DNA of 64,000 nt, from contig NZ_MSMP01000001.1 of the NCBI RefSeq assembly GCF_001936575.1, positions 186,001 to 250,000 of the forward strand, given 5' to 3'. The position numbers and the translations under genes were made by a program. Shown here piece by piece: positions 34,434 to 43,787 of the stretch. The stretch's first letter is position 1. Every line of letters starts with the position of its first letter. Source of the stretch: Tenacibaculum agarivorans (GTDB lineage: Bacteria > Bacteroidota > Bacteroidia > Flavobacteriales > Flavobacteriaceae). The notes beneath the pieces were generated by a model that had not been told where the DNA came from, made no database searches, and was given only the letters and a program-made list of their open reading frames with translations.

Positions 34434-34441
34434 CAAAAGTA
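34434..34441 (-). promoter_or_regulatory. -7 element for the small membrane protein-trmB genes
   Basis: TACTTTTG on the minus strand, 22 nt before the ATG at 34411. Directly adjacent to the plus-strand element, so the two polymerases would compete. Confidence 0.5.
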
Positions 34442-34453
34442 TAAAAAGAAAAA

Positions 34454-35356
34454 ATGTTAACCAACTTTTTCAGCACAACTAAACCTGTAAATTCAGTATT
34501 TATAATACTTCTTTTCGCTTGTTATACAGTTGCGAGTTACTATACAGGGAATATTAACAATTTGAATTTTGGGTTTTCCTTATGGTTTCTACTCCTTTTT
34601 GGATTAGTAAATTTTGTAAACTCAAGAAATGGATTAACGTTTGATAATTCATTCTTTTTCTTAATTTTCGTCATTTTACTAGGCTATTTCCCTAGTGTAT
34701 TAAAAATCGACAACTTTTTTTACTCCAATTTAGTTTTGGTAATTTACCTACGAAGAGTATATAGTTTGCAATCTAAAAAAAATGTTATAAAAAAGCTTTT
34801 TGATAGTGGCTTATGGATTGGTGTTTCTTTTTTAATAGAACCTTTTTCTATTGTTTTCTTTCCTCTTACATTTTTATCCATCACAATGTATCAACATATA
34901 GATTTTAGGCGTTTGTTTACACCTATTTTAGGTTCTTCTGTTCCTTTAATTCTATATTTCACTTATCTATTTTGGTATAACAATACTGATGAGTTTTTGA
35001 ATCTTTTTACTTGGTCTTTTACCTTTGATTTTACCATTTATGATGCTTTAGTGAACAAATTGTTATTAAGCTTTTCTGGACTATTAACCTTTATAGCTTT
35101 AACATTAAAAAGTCCTAAAGCCTTAGCTGTTAAAAATCTTTTTAGGAAGAGTTGGATTCTAATTTTTTTCCATTTTATAACAGCTATACTATTGGTAATT
35201 TTAGTTCAAAATAGAACTGGAAGTGAAATTTTATATTTGCTTTTCCCATCTGCGTTAATTATAGCTAATGGGTTTGAATTATTTCAAAAAAAATGGTTTG
35301 CCGATTTTATTTTACTATTGATTTTTAGCGGATCTATCCTTGTGTATTTTTTATAA
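34454..35356 (+). CDS. Polytopic membrane protein, DUF6427-like
   Basis: 300 residues, about eight to nine hydrophobic helices, with the N-terminus MLTNFFSTTKPVN and a Q-K-K basic loop. It resembles the DUF6427 family of Flavobacteriia, conserved next to upp. Function unknown; no catalytic motif seen. The stop codon abuts that of the convergent upp gene (no gap, no terminator). Confidence 0.75.
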   Translation: MLTNFFSTTKPVNSVFIILLFACYTVASYYTGNINNLNFGFSLWFLLLFGLVNFVNSRNGLTFDNSFFFLIFVILLGYFPSVLKIDNFFYSNLVLVIYLRRVYSLQSKKNVIKKLFDSGLWIGVSFLIEPFSIVFFPLTFLSITMYQHIDFRRLFTPILGSSVPLILYFTYLFWYNNTDEFLNLFTWSFTFDFTIYDALVNKLLLSFSGLLTFIALTLKSPKALAVKNLFRKSWILIFFHFITAILLVILVQNRTGSEILYLLFPSALIIANGFELFQKKWFADFILLLIFSGSILVYFL

Positions 35357-36010
35357 TTACATTTTTTGACCAAATGCTAAATCTCCAGCATCTCCTAAAC
35401 CAGGAACTATATATCCTTTTTCATTAAGATCTCTATCAATATCAGCGATCCAAAGTGAAGTATGTACCGGAAAATGATTTTTAATATAATCTATACCATC
35501 TAAAGAACCTATTACAGAAACAATATGTATCTTCTTAGGTTTACCGTATTGTTTTAATGCTGAATATACTGATACTAATGATCTTCCTGTAGCTAACATT
35601 GGATCTATAAGTATTAGTGTTTTGTTATCAATAGGTGGAGATGCAAAATACTCAACTATAATTTCAAAATCTTCATCATTATTTGGATGATATCGATAAG
35701 CAGAAATAAATGCATTTTCTGCATCGTCAAAATAATTTAGCACACCATTGTGTAAAGGTAAACCAGCTCTCAAAATGGAACACAAAACCACTTCATCAGA
35801 TATAGTTTGTGTAGATTTTGTACCTAAAGACGTCACTATTTCTTCAGAAGAAAACTCTAATTTTTTACTTAATTCGTAGCCTAATACCTCGCCAATCCTT
35901 TCGATATTTCTACGAAACCTCATCGCATCTTTTTGAATTTCTTGGTCTCGTATTTCTTTCAAAAACTTGTTTAAAATAGAGTTCTGATGGGATAAATGAT
36001 ATACTTTCAT
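35357..36010 (-). CDS. upp: Uracil phosphoribosyltransferase
   Basis: Pyrimidine salvage enzyme: uracil + PRPP to UMP. 217 residues. The PRPP-binding loop LIDPMLATGRSL and the uracil-site motifs VLCSILRAGLPLHNG and PGLGDAGDLAFG are present. Standard length. Convergent with and abutting the DUF6427-like gene. Confidence 0.97.
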   Translation of the reverse strand: MKVYHLSHQNSILNKFLKEIRDQEIQKDAMRFRRNIERIGEVLGYELSKKLEFSSEEIVTSLGTKSTQTISDEVVLCSILRAGLPLHNGVLNYFDDAENAFISAYRYHPNNDEDFEIIVEYFASPPIDNKTLILIDPMLATGRSLVSVYSALKQYGKPKKIHIVSVIGSLDGIDYIKNHFPVHTSLWIADIDRDLNEKGYIVPGLGDAGDLAFGQKM

Positions 36011-36134
36011 TGTTTAGAATGGGCTGATTAAATACTAACAGAAAAATGTTAATTAACCCTTAAAGTTAACAATCGGATTGATATTTCAAAATTTAGGGTA
36101 TAAAAATTGATAAAAAAAGAGAAACCGAAAAACT

Positions 36135-36923
36135 ATGAAACACAAATTACTATTACTATTTTTTATCCCTTACCTTTCATTTTCCCAAAGTACTTTAGGA
36201 AAAGCTAAAGAAAGTCTTAGCAAAAGTTCTAAGAGCGTAAGTACAACTACAAGGAGTTCTAATTCCTCTAGTGAAGATGATGACCCTAGTTTTTTTGAAC
36301 TATTTTTTGAAAGCTTTGTTTTAGAACTAGCGTATTATACCACTTTGGGTGTAGCTTTTGGAAGTGCTGATTATACTGAAATTAATCCGTATCCGTATTA
36401 TAATGGCGATGGGGAGTACACCAGAGATTTCCATGATGATACACAATCCGTAAACTTTAAAATTGGCGCTAATTATTTAGCTAGCAGAGTTAATGGACTA
36501 GAGTTTAATGCTGTTTTTAAACCATTACCTATAATTGGTCTTGAGTTTTCTCATGTAAATTTTTCTGAAAAAACATTATTGAATTCTGAGTCGTTACCTA
36601 TTTCTTCTTTTAATGTCAATTATTATAGAGTACGGGAAGATCACTTTTCTCTTTGGTGGGGAATTGGAGGAACTTATGTTGGAGATTCCGTAGATACTTG
36701 GGGATTTTCATATAATTTAGGATTAGATGTTTATCCTGTAAAACCAATTAGTTTACATGTAGGCTGGAAACAAAGCTTTATAAATGATGATAAGGTGAAT
36801 GTCTTTAAAAGTCAAGTCAAATATCATATCCGAAAAACGGCTTTATATACCGGTTATCATAATTTTAGATTGGGAAGTGAAACTGTTTCTGGATTGGTAC
36901 TGGGAGTAGAGTATACTTTTTAA
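36135..36923 (+). CDS. Outer-membrane beta-barrel protein
   Basis: 262 residues: signal peptide (1-18, YLSFSQ), a Ser-rich linker (about 25-48, KSSKSVSTTTRSSNSSSE), a hydrophobic turn (FFELFFESFVLELAYY) and a C-terminal beta-barrel ending in aromatic VEYTF, the usual outer-membrane targeting end. No family recognised. Single gene; no neighbour suggests a role. Confidence 0.7.
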   Translation: MKHKLLLLFFIPYLSFSQSTLGKAKESLSKSSKSVSTTTRSSNSSSEDDDPSFFELFFESFVLELAYYTTLGVAFGSADYTEINPYPYYNGDGEYTRDFHDDTQSVNFKIGANYLASRVNGLEFNAVFKPLPIIGLEFSHVNFSEKTLLNSESLPISSFNVNYYRVREDHFSLWWGIGGTYVGDSVDTWGFSYNLGLDVYPVKPISLHVGWKQSFINDDKVNVFKSQVKYHIRKTALYTGYHNFRLGSETVSGLVLGVEYTF

Positions 36924-37041
36924 TGCTATATAAACTATAATAGTTAAATAAATTACTCTTGACTGAACTATCATTGATGCCTTTTCTTTAAACACTGAAA
37001 AACTAACACTTACACTAACATTCAAAACAACCTCTATTTCA

Positions 37042-37267
37042 CTCTCCTTTGCCTTGATGCAAAGGAGCAAAAATCAAGACTCAAATGATAAGAATTTAAA
37101 AATACTACGGTATCTCCAGCCACAGATGAAAAGAACTCGCTAACGCTCAAACAGCTTTTCATCTTTCAGTCAACCCTGCTCCCTTGATTTTTACAAATTC
37201 TTATCAATAGGTCGTTTTTTTTAGTAACATGTCATTACAACCTTTCTCAATTTTTTATTGAAGGTCT
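37042..37267. repeat. Dispersed structured repeat, copy 2
   Basis: Same element and orientation as 25885-26130. Arms: A 37069-37078 with A' 37183-37192; B 37087-37097 with B' 37195-37205; C 37125-37133 with C' 37155-37163. All three arm pairs are identical to copy 1 while linkers differ by scattered substitutions, and the 5' insert of copy 1 is missing here. Confidence 0.85.
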
Positions 37268-37302
37268 CGAAATGATAACTCTGTAAATCAATTTCAAAAA
37301 AT

Positions 37303-37328
37303 AAGATTCCTGCCATTGCAGGAATCTT
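37303..37328 (-). terminator. Palindrome/terminator after the TonB receptor
   Basis: AAGATTCCTGC-CATT-GCAGGAATCTT, 11-bp stem with a 4-nt loop; a variant of the GCGGGAAT palindrome with a compensatory C-G to T-A pair. It lies 50 bp after the receptor stop on the minus strand. Confidence 0.65.
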
Positions 37329-37377
37329 AAAACAAAAACACCTTTAACAAGCATTTTCCCTACTCATATTTATTGAT

Positions 37378-39753
37378 TTAATTACTTCTTCTTCGTTCAT
37401 CGTCGTTACCAAATTTTCTATCTCTTACCTTTATTTTTTTGTTTCCAAAACTGTATGACAAAGAAATTCTTACGTTTCTATTACTATCATTTTGTCCGTA
37501 AACTTGTTCTACTCCATCAACAATTGAAGTCAAATTATTTAATGCACTAGTATTAAAAATATCATTTGCAAAAACAGACAGTTTTATATTGTTCTTAAAA
37601 CTATGTTGAAAACCAAGAGATACACTATACATTTCTCCAACACTGAATAAACCTCCATTGTAAGCAGAACTATACCATGAATTCATTAAAAGTTTTGATT
37701 TTTTAGCTATTGAAAATGTATTATTTGAAGATACTCTTACTTGAACACCATTTCTTGGAGTAGCTCCAATATCTTTTTGAAACTTTGAATAATACCCTAA
37801 AATATTAAAGCTATTTTGGCTTTCCCACCAAGAAAAAAGGTTGGCATTGTAATTCTCTGAAATTCCATAATTGTATTGAGTAATATAATTATCTCTTGTT
37901 ACTATTTGAGTTTGAGCTACTGGATCTGAAGTGAAAATTACACCAAAACCATCTGTTGTTACGTTTAAAAACACATTTGAACTTAACTTTCTTTTATACG
38001 TATGAGACAACTCAAAACTATCTGTGAATGATGGTTGTAGAAATGGGTTTCCTTCTCCAAAACTATTATCGTTAATATAATATCTAAACGGATTCAAATC
38101 TGAAAATCTTGGACGATCTATACGTCTTCCATAAGAAAATGAAAATGTATGATTATCATTTTTAGTATACGATGCATACACTGTCGGAAACAGTTTTGTG
38201 AATTCATTCTCGATCTCTTGATTTGCTTGTTCACTAATACCTTTTGTATTGGTATTTTCTAATCTAACCCCTAATTTTAATTCTAATTTTGCTGTTAAAC
38301 TTGTAGCCGCAGAAACATAAGCTGCTAAATTATTCTCTTGATATTCAAAGTTATTAGATCTTGATGGATCTAAAACTTGATCTCCTGAAAGTGTATCAAA
38401 AAATAAAATATCACTCTTTGTATTTGTAAAACTTACTTTTCCTCCAAATGATAAATTTACTTTGTTAATTGGATAGTTCACATCAACTTTTGAGCTATAA
38501 TTTTCTATATCTTGATCTGAAATATTCAGTGCAGCAGAAGTTATCCCCATTGAATCACCATTACTTCCGAAAACTTCTGTTGTAAAATCTCTATTATTTT
38601 TTGAATTGTAGTTGAAATAATCTGCATCGATAGCAATAGATCTACCTAACGTGTCTAATTTTGTTTCTGCATGAAAATTTATAGCATTATTTCTTCTATC
38701 AATGTTATTATCTCCTTTATTATCTATCCACCTATCCAATTGATTATTTTCATCAAAAACTGTAGAAGTTACCGTGGTGAATCCACCTGGCTTTGTAATA
38801 TTCCCTAAATATTGCATTCCTAAAGTAGTTTTTTCTGAAGCTTGATAATCTAACTGAAACCTTCCTGAATAATTTTCATTTCTTTCTTTAGATTCTATAG
38901 CAATATCCCAAAAGTTTTGTGGGTATTGAATTTGTAAATCTTCTGTATGTCTAAAATGACCTTTAGTTGCATTAATACTTGCCACTAAAGAAAGTTTATT
39001 TTTATTATATGAAAAGTTATTTCGAAGCGAGCCAAAATTATATTCATTTTGATTGTAAACTACTCTGGAAGTATTATTCCAAGAATTTAACTTTGATCTT
39101 TTTAATATAATATTAATTAAACCACCTCTACCTGCTGCTTCAAATTTTGCTGGAGGTGTAGTAATTACTTCAATTGTTTTAATATCATTAGCATTTAACC
39201 CTTCTAAAAAAGCAGTCAATTCTTCTCCTTCTAATGGTGATAAACGACCATTAATTAACACTCTAGATGGTCCTTTCCCTAAAATCTCTAATACTCCATT
39301 TTGAATTTGAACTCTTGGAGCTACATTTAAAATATCAACGCCATTTCCTCCTTCTGCAACAACACTCTTTTCTACATCAAAGATTAATCGATCTACTTTT
39401 TGTTGGATCACTCTTCTTTTAGACTGAATAACAACCTCTTCTAAATTTTCTGTATCTTCTACCAAGGTGATTATTCCTAAATCTATTGTTGTATTAGTTA
39501 CTGATATTTGTTTCGTCCAATTTGTATATCCTAAGAAAGAAATTACTACAGTATATTCACCTTTTGGACTCTTAAGAAGAAAGACTCCTTCATCGTTAGA
39601 ATTGGTTCCCGCGATAATTTTTCCTGAATTATCTTTTAATATTATATCTGCAAAAGCAATATTTCCTAAGTTATCTACTACCTTTCCTTTTATACTTTGT
39701 GCATGGGAAAATAAAGAAATACATAAAAGTGTTACTAAAGCTAAACGTTTCAT
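37378..39753 (-). CDS. TonB-dependent receptor with OMP_b-brl_3-type barrel
   Basis: 791 residues from ATG 39751-39753 (MKRLALVTLL); a 10-residue in-frame extension is rejected. Signal peptide (1-19, FSHAQ), carboxypeptidase-regulatory-like domain (about 20-105), plug (about 115-215, with ILGKGPSRVLINGRLSPLEG and PPAKFEAAGRGGLINI), barrel to the C-terminus, which ends in a basic RRRSN tail rather than an aromatic residue. This short-receptor type lacks a SusD partner. Directly downstream of two membrane AraC regulators on the same strand, which may control it. Confidence 0.9.
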   Translation of the reverse strand: MKRLALVTLLCISLFSHAQSIKGKVVDNLGNIAFADIILKDNSGKIIAGTNSNDEGVFLLKSPKGEYTVVISFLGYTNWTKQISVTNTTIDLGIITLVEDTENLEEVVIQSKRRVIQQKVDRLIFDVEKSVVAEGGNGVDILNVAPRVQIQNGVLEILGKGPSRVLINGRLSPLEGEELTAFLEGLNANDIKTIEVITTPPAKFEAAGRGGLINIILKRSKLNSWNNTSRVVYNQNEYNFGSLRNNFSYNKNKLSLVASINATKGHFRHTEDLQIQYPQNFWDIAIESKERNENYSGRFQLDYQASEKTTLGMQYLGNITKPGGFTTVTSTVFDENNQLDRWIDNKGDNNIDRRNNAINFHAETKLDTLGRSIAIDADYFNYNSKNNRDFTTEVFGSNGDSMGITSAALNISDQDIENYSSKVDVNYPINKVNLSFGGKVSFTNTKSDILFFDTLSGDQVLDPSRSNNFEYQENNLAAYVSAATSLTAKLELKLGVRLENTNTKGISEQANQEIENEFTKLFPTVYASYTKNDNHTFSFSYGRRIDRPRFSDLNPFRYYINDNSFGEGNPFLQPSFTDSFELSHTYKRKLSSNVFLNVTTDGFGVIFTSDPVAQTQIVTRDNYITQYNYGISENYNANLFSWWESQNSFNILGYYSKFQKDIGATPRNGVQVRVSSNNTFSIAKKSKLLMNSWYSSAYNGGLFSVGEMYSVSLGFQHSFKNNIKLSVFANDIFNTSALNNLTSIVDGVEQVYGQNDSNRNVRISLSYSFGNKKIKVRDRKFGNDDERRRSN

Positions 39754-39886
39754 AATTTTTGTGTTTTTGTTTTGATGACACAAAAGTGCTTTAGACTTTC
39801 ATTTTATGCGACCGAGAACACAAAGTCGAACTTTTTTCTTCTTTAAAAATTGGTTCGACTATTTTTTTAAAACGTTCGACTTTACG

Positions 39887-41005
39887 CTAACAAATTGATT
39901 TTCTGTATTGTGTAGGAGTTTTACCCGTGTGTTTTTTAAATGCAGTATTAAATGATGATTTTGAGTTAAAACCAACTTCATATAAGATTTCCAAAACTGT
40001 TACTTTACTTTTTGTAGCATCTGAAAGTATGTTTTTCGCTTTTTCGATTCGGTATTCATTTATAAAATCAAAGAAATGTTGATTCAATTTTTGATTGATT
40101 AACACAGACAATTCTCTCATGGGCATTTTCATATGTTCAGCAAGTTTTCGAATCGTTAAATCTGGATTTAAATAAGGTTCTTCTTTTTCCATATAACTTT
40201 TCAAATCTTGAATTTTACTATCATCTTCTTCAACTTCCTTTTGTATTTCTTTAGATGTAGAAAGGTGTACATCAACACCTCTAAATAGTTTAGGAGAGTT
40301 TAATGCTTTTAAGAATAACCAAAAAATAAAAAACACACCAAAGAGTAATACTACAATTCTCAAAGTTTGAGTTATTTCATCATTTCCAATTGTATCTCTC
40401 GCATAACCTTTTATCAATGTTAATATATGTCCAATTGTTATTAAAATCAGTAATTGCTTCAACCATTTATAGTTTTTTAAAACATCTGAATTTGTATAAT
40501 TCTCTAAAATCAATTTTCGATATCGTAACACATAATACAAAGTTGCCAAGAAGTAGCCTAAAGAAACAAAATAACCAATAAGATCTAAAAATTTAACTTC
40601 CCATTTTGTATCATAATTTGCAAAAAAAGACTCTTTAACAGCATTATCTGCAAGGAAAAAATTAGGAAAGAGGATTATAATGCTTACTACCCAAAACAAA
40701 CCATGTAGTACATGAATTTTTCGAAGTTTAAAATTGGAGTATATTACTGAAAGTACATATAAAAACAACAGTGGATCTTTAAAAGCTGATAGTTTAATAC
40801 GTAACATTTCTAGAGTCAGATTTGGTGTTACAAGTACTGAATAAAAAAAGACACTGATATCTAAGGCTGTAACAGTTAAGAAACAAGCTAATAAAATGTT
40901 ACTTAATTTTTTATTTGTTTTTACAGTTAATAAAAAGCCCGCAAAAAATAAGAATAATAAGAAAATGATGAATCCTAATACTGCTATTATCGAAACTTTA
41001 TCCAT
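39887..41005 (-). CDS. 7TM-AraC-family regulator, second of tandem pair
   Basis: 372 residues: six to seven transmembrane helices (about 5-235) and a C-terminal AraC-type double helix-turn-helix (about 265-370; EYRIEKAKNILSD, EILYEVGFNSKSSFNTAFKK, TPTQYRKS). A membrane-embedded regulator of this kind senses an unknown signal and binds DNA while anchored. It starts 3 bp after its paralogue and lies 133 bp upstream of the TonB receptor. Confidence 0.9.
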   Translation of the reverse strand: MDKVSIIAVLGFIIFLLFLFFAGFLLTVKTNKKLSNILLACFLTVTALDISVFFYSVLVTPNLTLEMLRIKLSAFKDPLLFLYVLSVIYSNFKLRKIHVLHGLFWVVSIIILFPNFFLADNAVKESFFANYDTKWEVKFLDLIGYFVSLGYFLATLYYVLRYRKLILENYTNSDVLKNYKWLKQLLILITIGHILTLIKGYARDTIGNDEITQTLRIVVLLFGVFFIFWLFLKALNSPKLFRGVDVHLSTSKEIQKEVEEDDSKIQDLKSYMEKEEPYLNPDLTIRKLAEHMKMPMRELSVLINQKLNQHFFDFINEYRIEKAKNILSDATKSKVTVLEILYEVGFNSKSSFNTAFKKHTGKTPTQYRKSIC

Positions 41006-41008
41006 ATC

Positions 41009-42139
41009 TTAAGAATTAAGCGCCTGTTTTCTAAACTGTGTAGGAGTTAAATTGGTATACTTTTTAAACGCTGTATTGAATGATGACTTTGAATTGAAAC
41101 CTACCTCGTATAAAATTTCGAGTACTGTTAGTTTAGGTTGATGTTTATCTGTTAATAAATTCATTGCTCTTTTTATTCGATATTCATTTACAAAATCAAA
41201 AAAATGCTGATTCAGATCATGATTAATTGCTATTGAAAGTTCTCTTGGAGCAATCTTCATTTGATGCGCTAAATTTCGGATCGATAGTGAAGGATTTAAA
41301 AATGGCTTTTCTTCCTCCATAAATATTCTTAAGCGACCTATTATATTTTGATGCTCCTCATTTTTACCTATTTCTTCCAATAAATCTTTAGTGAGCTTTG
41401 TTTTAGAATCTACTCCTTTAAATAAATCAGGATTATTCAATGCTTTTAAGATATACCAACACGTAACTAATAAAATAGCAAATATTAAGACTACTTGTGA
41501 ATTAGAGAAAATAGTAGTTTCTACGTGTGAGTATTTAAGTATGTTTTTAATGATTGCTATGGTAAAAATTATAATCCAAAAAATTACAATTTGATATAAC
41601 CACTTGTATGCTTGAATTGTGTTATTAGAATGGTTCTCAAAAAATATATTTTTTGCACGTTTCAATACAACTATACTCATGATATAATAATATATTGATT
41701 GAATATGCATAGATATATGCATAAATATGACTTCCCAAGTATGTATTACATCCAAAGAAATGGTGGCTATTTGCTCGCTTTTCCCCATATAAAATCTCGG
41801 AATCATTACTATATTTCCAATAACAAAAGGAAGTAAGTGCCACAAATGTTTCTTTTTAAACCTAAAATCGGAATAGCAAACTGAGCAAACGTAAAAATAA
41901 AATACTGGAGTAATTAAATAGTAAATAGTGTTTTTAAACATTAAAACACCCAATGAAGTCATAAAAAAATCGTGTATAAAAAAACCACTTATTTCAATAG
42001 AACTTAGAATCAAAAAGATACCAAACAAGCGATTACTCAATTTATTTTCAGCCTTTACTGAGAAAATAAATATGGCAAAAAGCAATGTTATAAAAGTAGC
42101 AAGGATTCCTATAAATACCCTTAAATCTAAATCATTCAT
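41009..42139 (-). CDS. 7TM-AraC-family regulator, first of tandem pair
   Basis: 376 residues with the same plan as the next gene: N-terminal transmembrane bundle and C-terminal AraC helix-turn-helix. The last ~60 residues are almost identical to the paralogue (EVGFNSKSSFNTAFKK), whereas the membrane parts differ, indicating duplication followed by divergence in the sensing half. A promoter element lies inside the 3' end of the alpha/beta hydrolase gene upstream. Confidence 0.9.
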   Translation of the reverse strand: MNDLDLRVFIGILATFITLLFAIFIFSVKAENKLSNRLFGIFLILSSIEISGFFIHDFFMTSLGVLMFKNTIYYLITPVFYFYVCSVCYSDFRFKKKHLWHLLPFVIGNIVMIPRFYMGKSEQIATISLDVIHTWEVIFMHISMHIQSIYYYIMSIVVLKRAKNIFFENHSNNTIQAYKWLYQIVIFWIIIFTIAIIKNILKYSHVETTIFSNSQVVLIFAILLVTCWYILKALNNPDLFKGVDSKTKLTKDLLEEIGKNEEHQNIIGRLRIFMEEEKPFLNPSLSIRNLAHQMKIAPRELSIAINHDLNQHFFDFVNEYRIKRAMNLLTDKHQPKLTVLEILYEVGFNSKSSFNTAFKKYTNLTPTQFRKQALNS

Positions 42140-42149
42140 TTTTGTAGCT

Positions 42150-42935
42150 TCAATTCAAATATAAATCTTTTAAACTACTTAACAATTCTTTACTATTTTC
42201 TATATGGCTCATGTGACCTTTAGATAAGGTTACTATAGATGTATTTGTTCGATTTGCTTCACTTTTAATAGCATCAATAGCTAAAACTGGATCTTTTTCT
42301 CCTGTTATGATCAATTTTTCAAAACTCCCTTCTTTTAAAACTACCTCTCTATTTTTTCGCAATTTCATTCCTTCTGAACAAGCTATGTAACCTTGAATTT
42401 GTGTTGCTAATGCTTGTTTTTTACATTCTTCTATCTCTTTTTGGAACTGTTTATTAGTTTCTGAGGCAAATAAGTTTTGTATAGACATGGATACTAAGGC
42501 TGAATAATTCGTTTTAGCCATCTGTATGGCTCTATTTCTAATTTGTTTTCTTTCCTCAGCGTCTGCTTGTGATGTAGAATTCAACAAACATAAAGCTCCA
42601 ACACAATCTGGATATTGTTCTGCTAAAGCCAATGCTACATAACCCCCCATGGAATGACCAATAAAGCTAGCTCTATTAATGTTTTCTGCTTTCAATACTT
42701 CATAAACTGATGCTGCAATATCCTCCATAGTATGAACATATCCAACACATTCAGAATTCCCATGCCCTAATAAATCCACACAAATTATGTTATATCGAGC
42801 TGAAAACTCTTCAATTACTAGCTCCCACATACTTGAGTTCTCTAAAAACCCATGTAGTAAAACTAAGTTTTCTTTGCCTGTTCCATATCTAAAATAAGTA
42901 ACCTTAGCTTTTTTAAAAGTAATTGAATTTTCCAT
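42150..42935 (-). CDS. Alpha/beta hydrolase
   Basis: 261 residues, alpha/beta hydrolase fold: oxyanion LLHGFLENSSMW, nucleophile elbow GHSMGGYVALA, acid near ITGEKDPVL and the catalytic His in KGHMSHIE. Substrate unknown; similar to MenH/BioH-like or esterase branches. Promoter element 4 nt before the ATG predicts a leaderless mRNA. Divergent from a second hydrolase 45 bp away. Confidence 0.9.
   Translation of the reverse strand: MENSITFKKAKVTYFRYGTGKENLVLLHGFLENSSMWELVIEEFSARYNIICVDLLGHGNSECVGYVHTMEDIAASVYEVLKAENINRASFIGHSMGGYVALALAEQYPDCVGALCLLNSTSQADAEERKQIRNRAIQMAKTNYSALVSMSIQNLFASETNKQFQKEIEECKKQALATQIQGYIACSEGMKLRKNREVVLKEGSFEKLIITGEKDPVLAIDAIKSEANRTNTSIVTLSKGHMSHIENSKELLSSLKDLYLN
42156..42163 (-). 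promoter_or_regulatory. -7 element for the AraC pair, within the hydrolase 3' end
   Basis: TATATTTG on the minus strand, 16 nt before the ATG at 42139. Confidence 0.45.
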
Positions 42936-42939
42936 ATGA

Positions 42940-42947
42940 CAAAAATA
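42940..42947 (-). promoter_or_regulatory. -7 element abutting the alpha/beta hydrolase start (leaderless)
   Basis: TATTTTTG on the minus strand ends 4 nt before the ATG at 42935. Confidence 0.55.
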
Positions 42948-42980
42948 TGTATCTTCATCCTATAAATAAAAATACAATAG

Positions 42981-43787
42981 TTGTTATACTACAATACATA
43001 CTTACATGAAACTGCTAAAGATTGGGTAACTTTTGTACATGGTGCAGGAGGGAGTAGTACAATTTGGTACAAGCAGGTTCGGGTATTTAAAAAATACTAT
43101 AATGTTCTAATTCTTGATTTAAGGGGTCATGGTAGAAGCAAACCTTCTTTAGGAAAGCTCTTTAAAAATGACTATACTTTTGATTGTGTTACTAAAGATA
43201 TTATAGAAGTACTAGAGTATCTGAAAATTAAAAAATCACATTTTGTAGGTATTTCATTGGGTTCTATATTGATTAGAAATCTTGCAGAAAAAAAACCTGA
43301 TTTGGTTAAAAGTATGGTGTTGGGGGGTGCTATTTTAAAGTTAGATATTAGATCTCAATTATTGATGAAATTTGGTAATGTTTGTAAGTCTATTATTCCA
43401 TATATGTTACTTTATAAACTCTTTGCTTTTATTATAATGCCAAGAAAAAATCACAAAAGATCAAGATTATTATTCATTAATGAGGCAAAAAAACTATACC
43501 AAAAAGAGTTTTTAAAATGGTTTAAACTTACTTCTGAAATTAATCCTTTGTTGCGCTTTTTTAGGACTAAAGATATTAAAATACCTACATTATACGTAAT
43601 GGGAGCCGAAGATCATTTATTTTTACCTCCTATAAAAAGAGTAGTTCAAAATCATACTCATTCATCGTTATTCGTAATTAAAAAGTGTGGACATGTCGTT
43701 AATATAGAACAACCAATAATTTTTAATGACAAAACTATAACTTTCATCAACTCCTTAAATTCTAAATCTACTAATGCAGAACTTTAA
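42981..43787 (+). CDS. Alpha/beta hydrolase with TTG start
   Basis: 268 residues with the fold marks FVHGAGGSSTIW, DLRGHGRS, nucleophile GISLGS, acid in VMGAEDHLFL and catalytic His in KKCGHVVNIE. The elbow is GxSxGS rather than GHSMGG. An in-frame TAG just upstream leaves TTG 42981 as the only start for a complete N-terminal strand. Overlaps the brnQ start by 14 bp, so coupled; the physiological link to BrnQ is not obvious. Confidence 0.85.
   Translation: MLYYNTYLHETAKDWVTFVHGAGGSSTIWYKQVRVFKKYYNVLILDLRGHGRSKPSLGKLFKNDYTFDCVTKDIIEVLEYLKIKKSHFVGISLGSILIRNLAEKKPDLVKSMVLGGAILKLDIRSQLLMKFGNVCKSIIPYMLLYKLFAFIIMPRKNHKRSRLLFINEAKKLYQKEFLKWFKLTSEINPLLRFFRTKDIKIPTLYVMGAEDHLFLPPIKRVVQNHTHSSLFVIKKCGHVVNIEQPIIFNDKTITFINSLNSKSTNAEL

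Larger units (their letters stand above)
36924..37377. other. Gene-free stretch with structured repeat copy 2
   Basis: Between convergent genes. It holds copy 2 of the dispersed repeat (37042-37267) and the palindrome/terminator at 37303-37328. No supported ORF. Confidence 0.75.

Noticed and set aside
36843-37070. 75-codon minus-strand frame over the end of the barrel gene and repeat copy 2
   Set aside because: Antisense to a real gene and into the repeat; no start signal or family.
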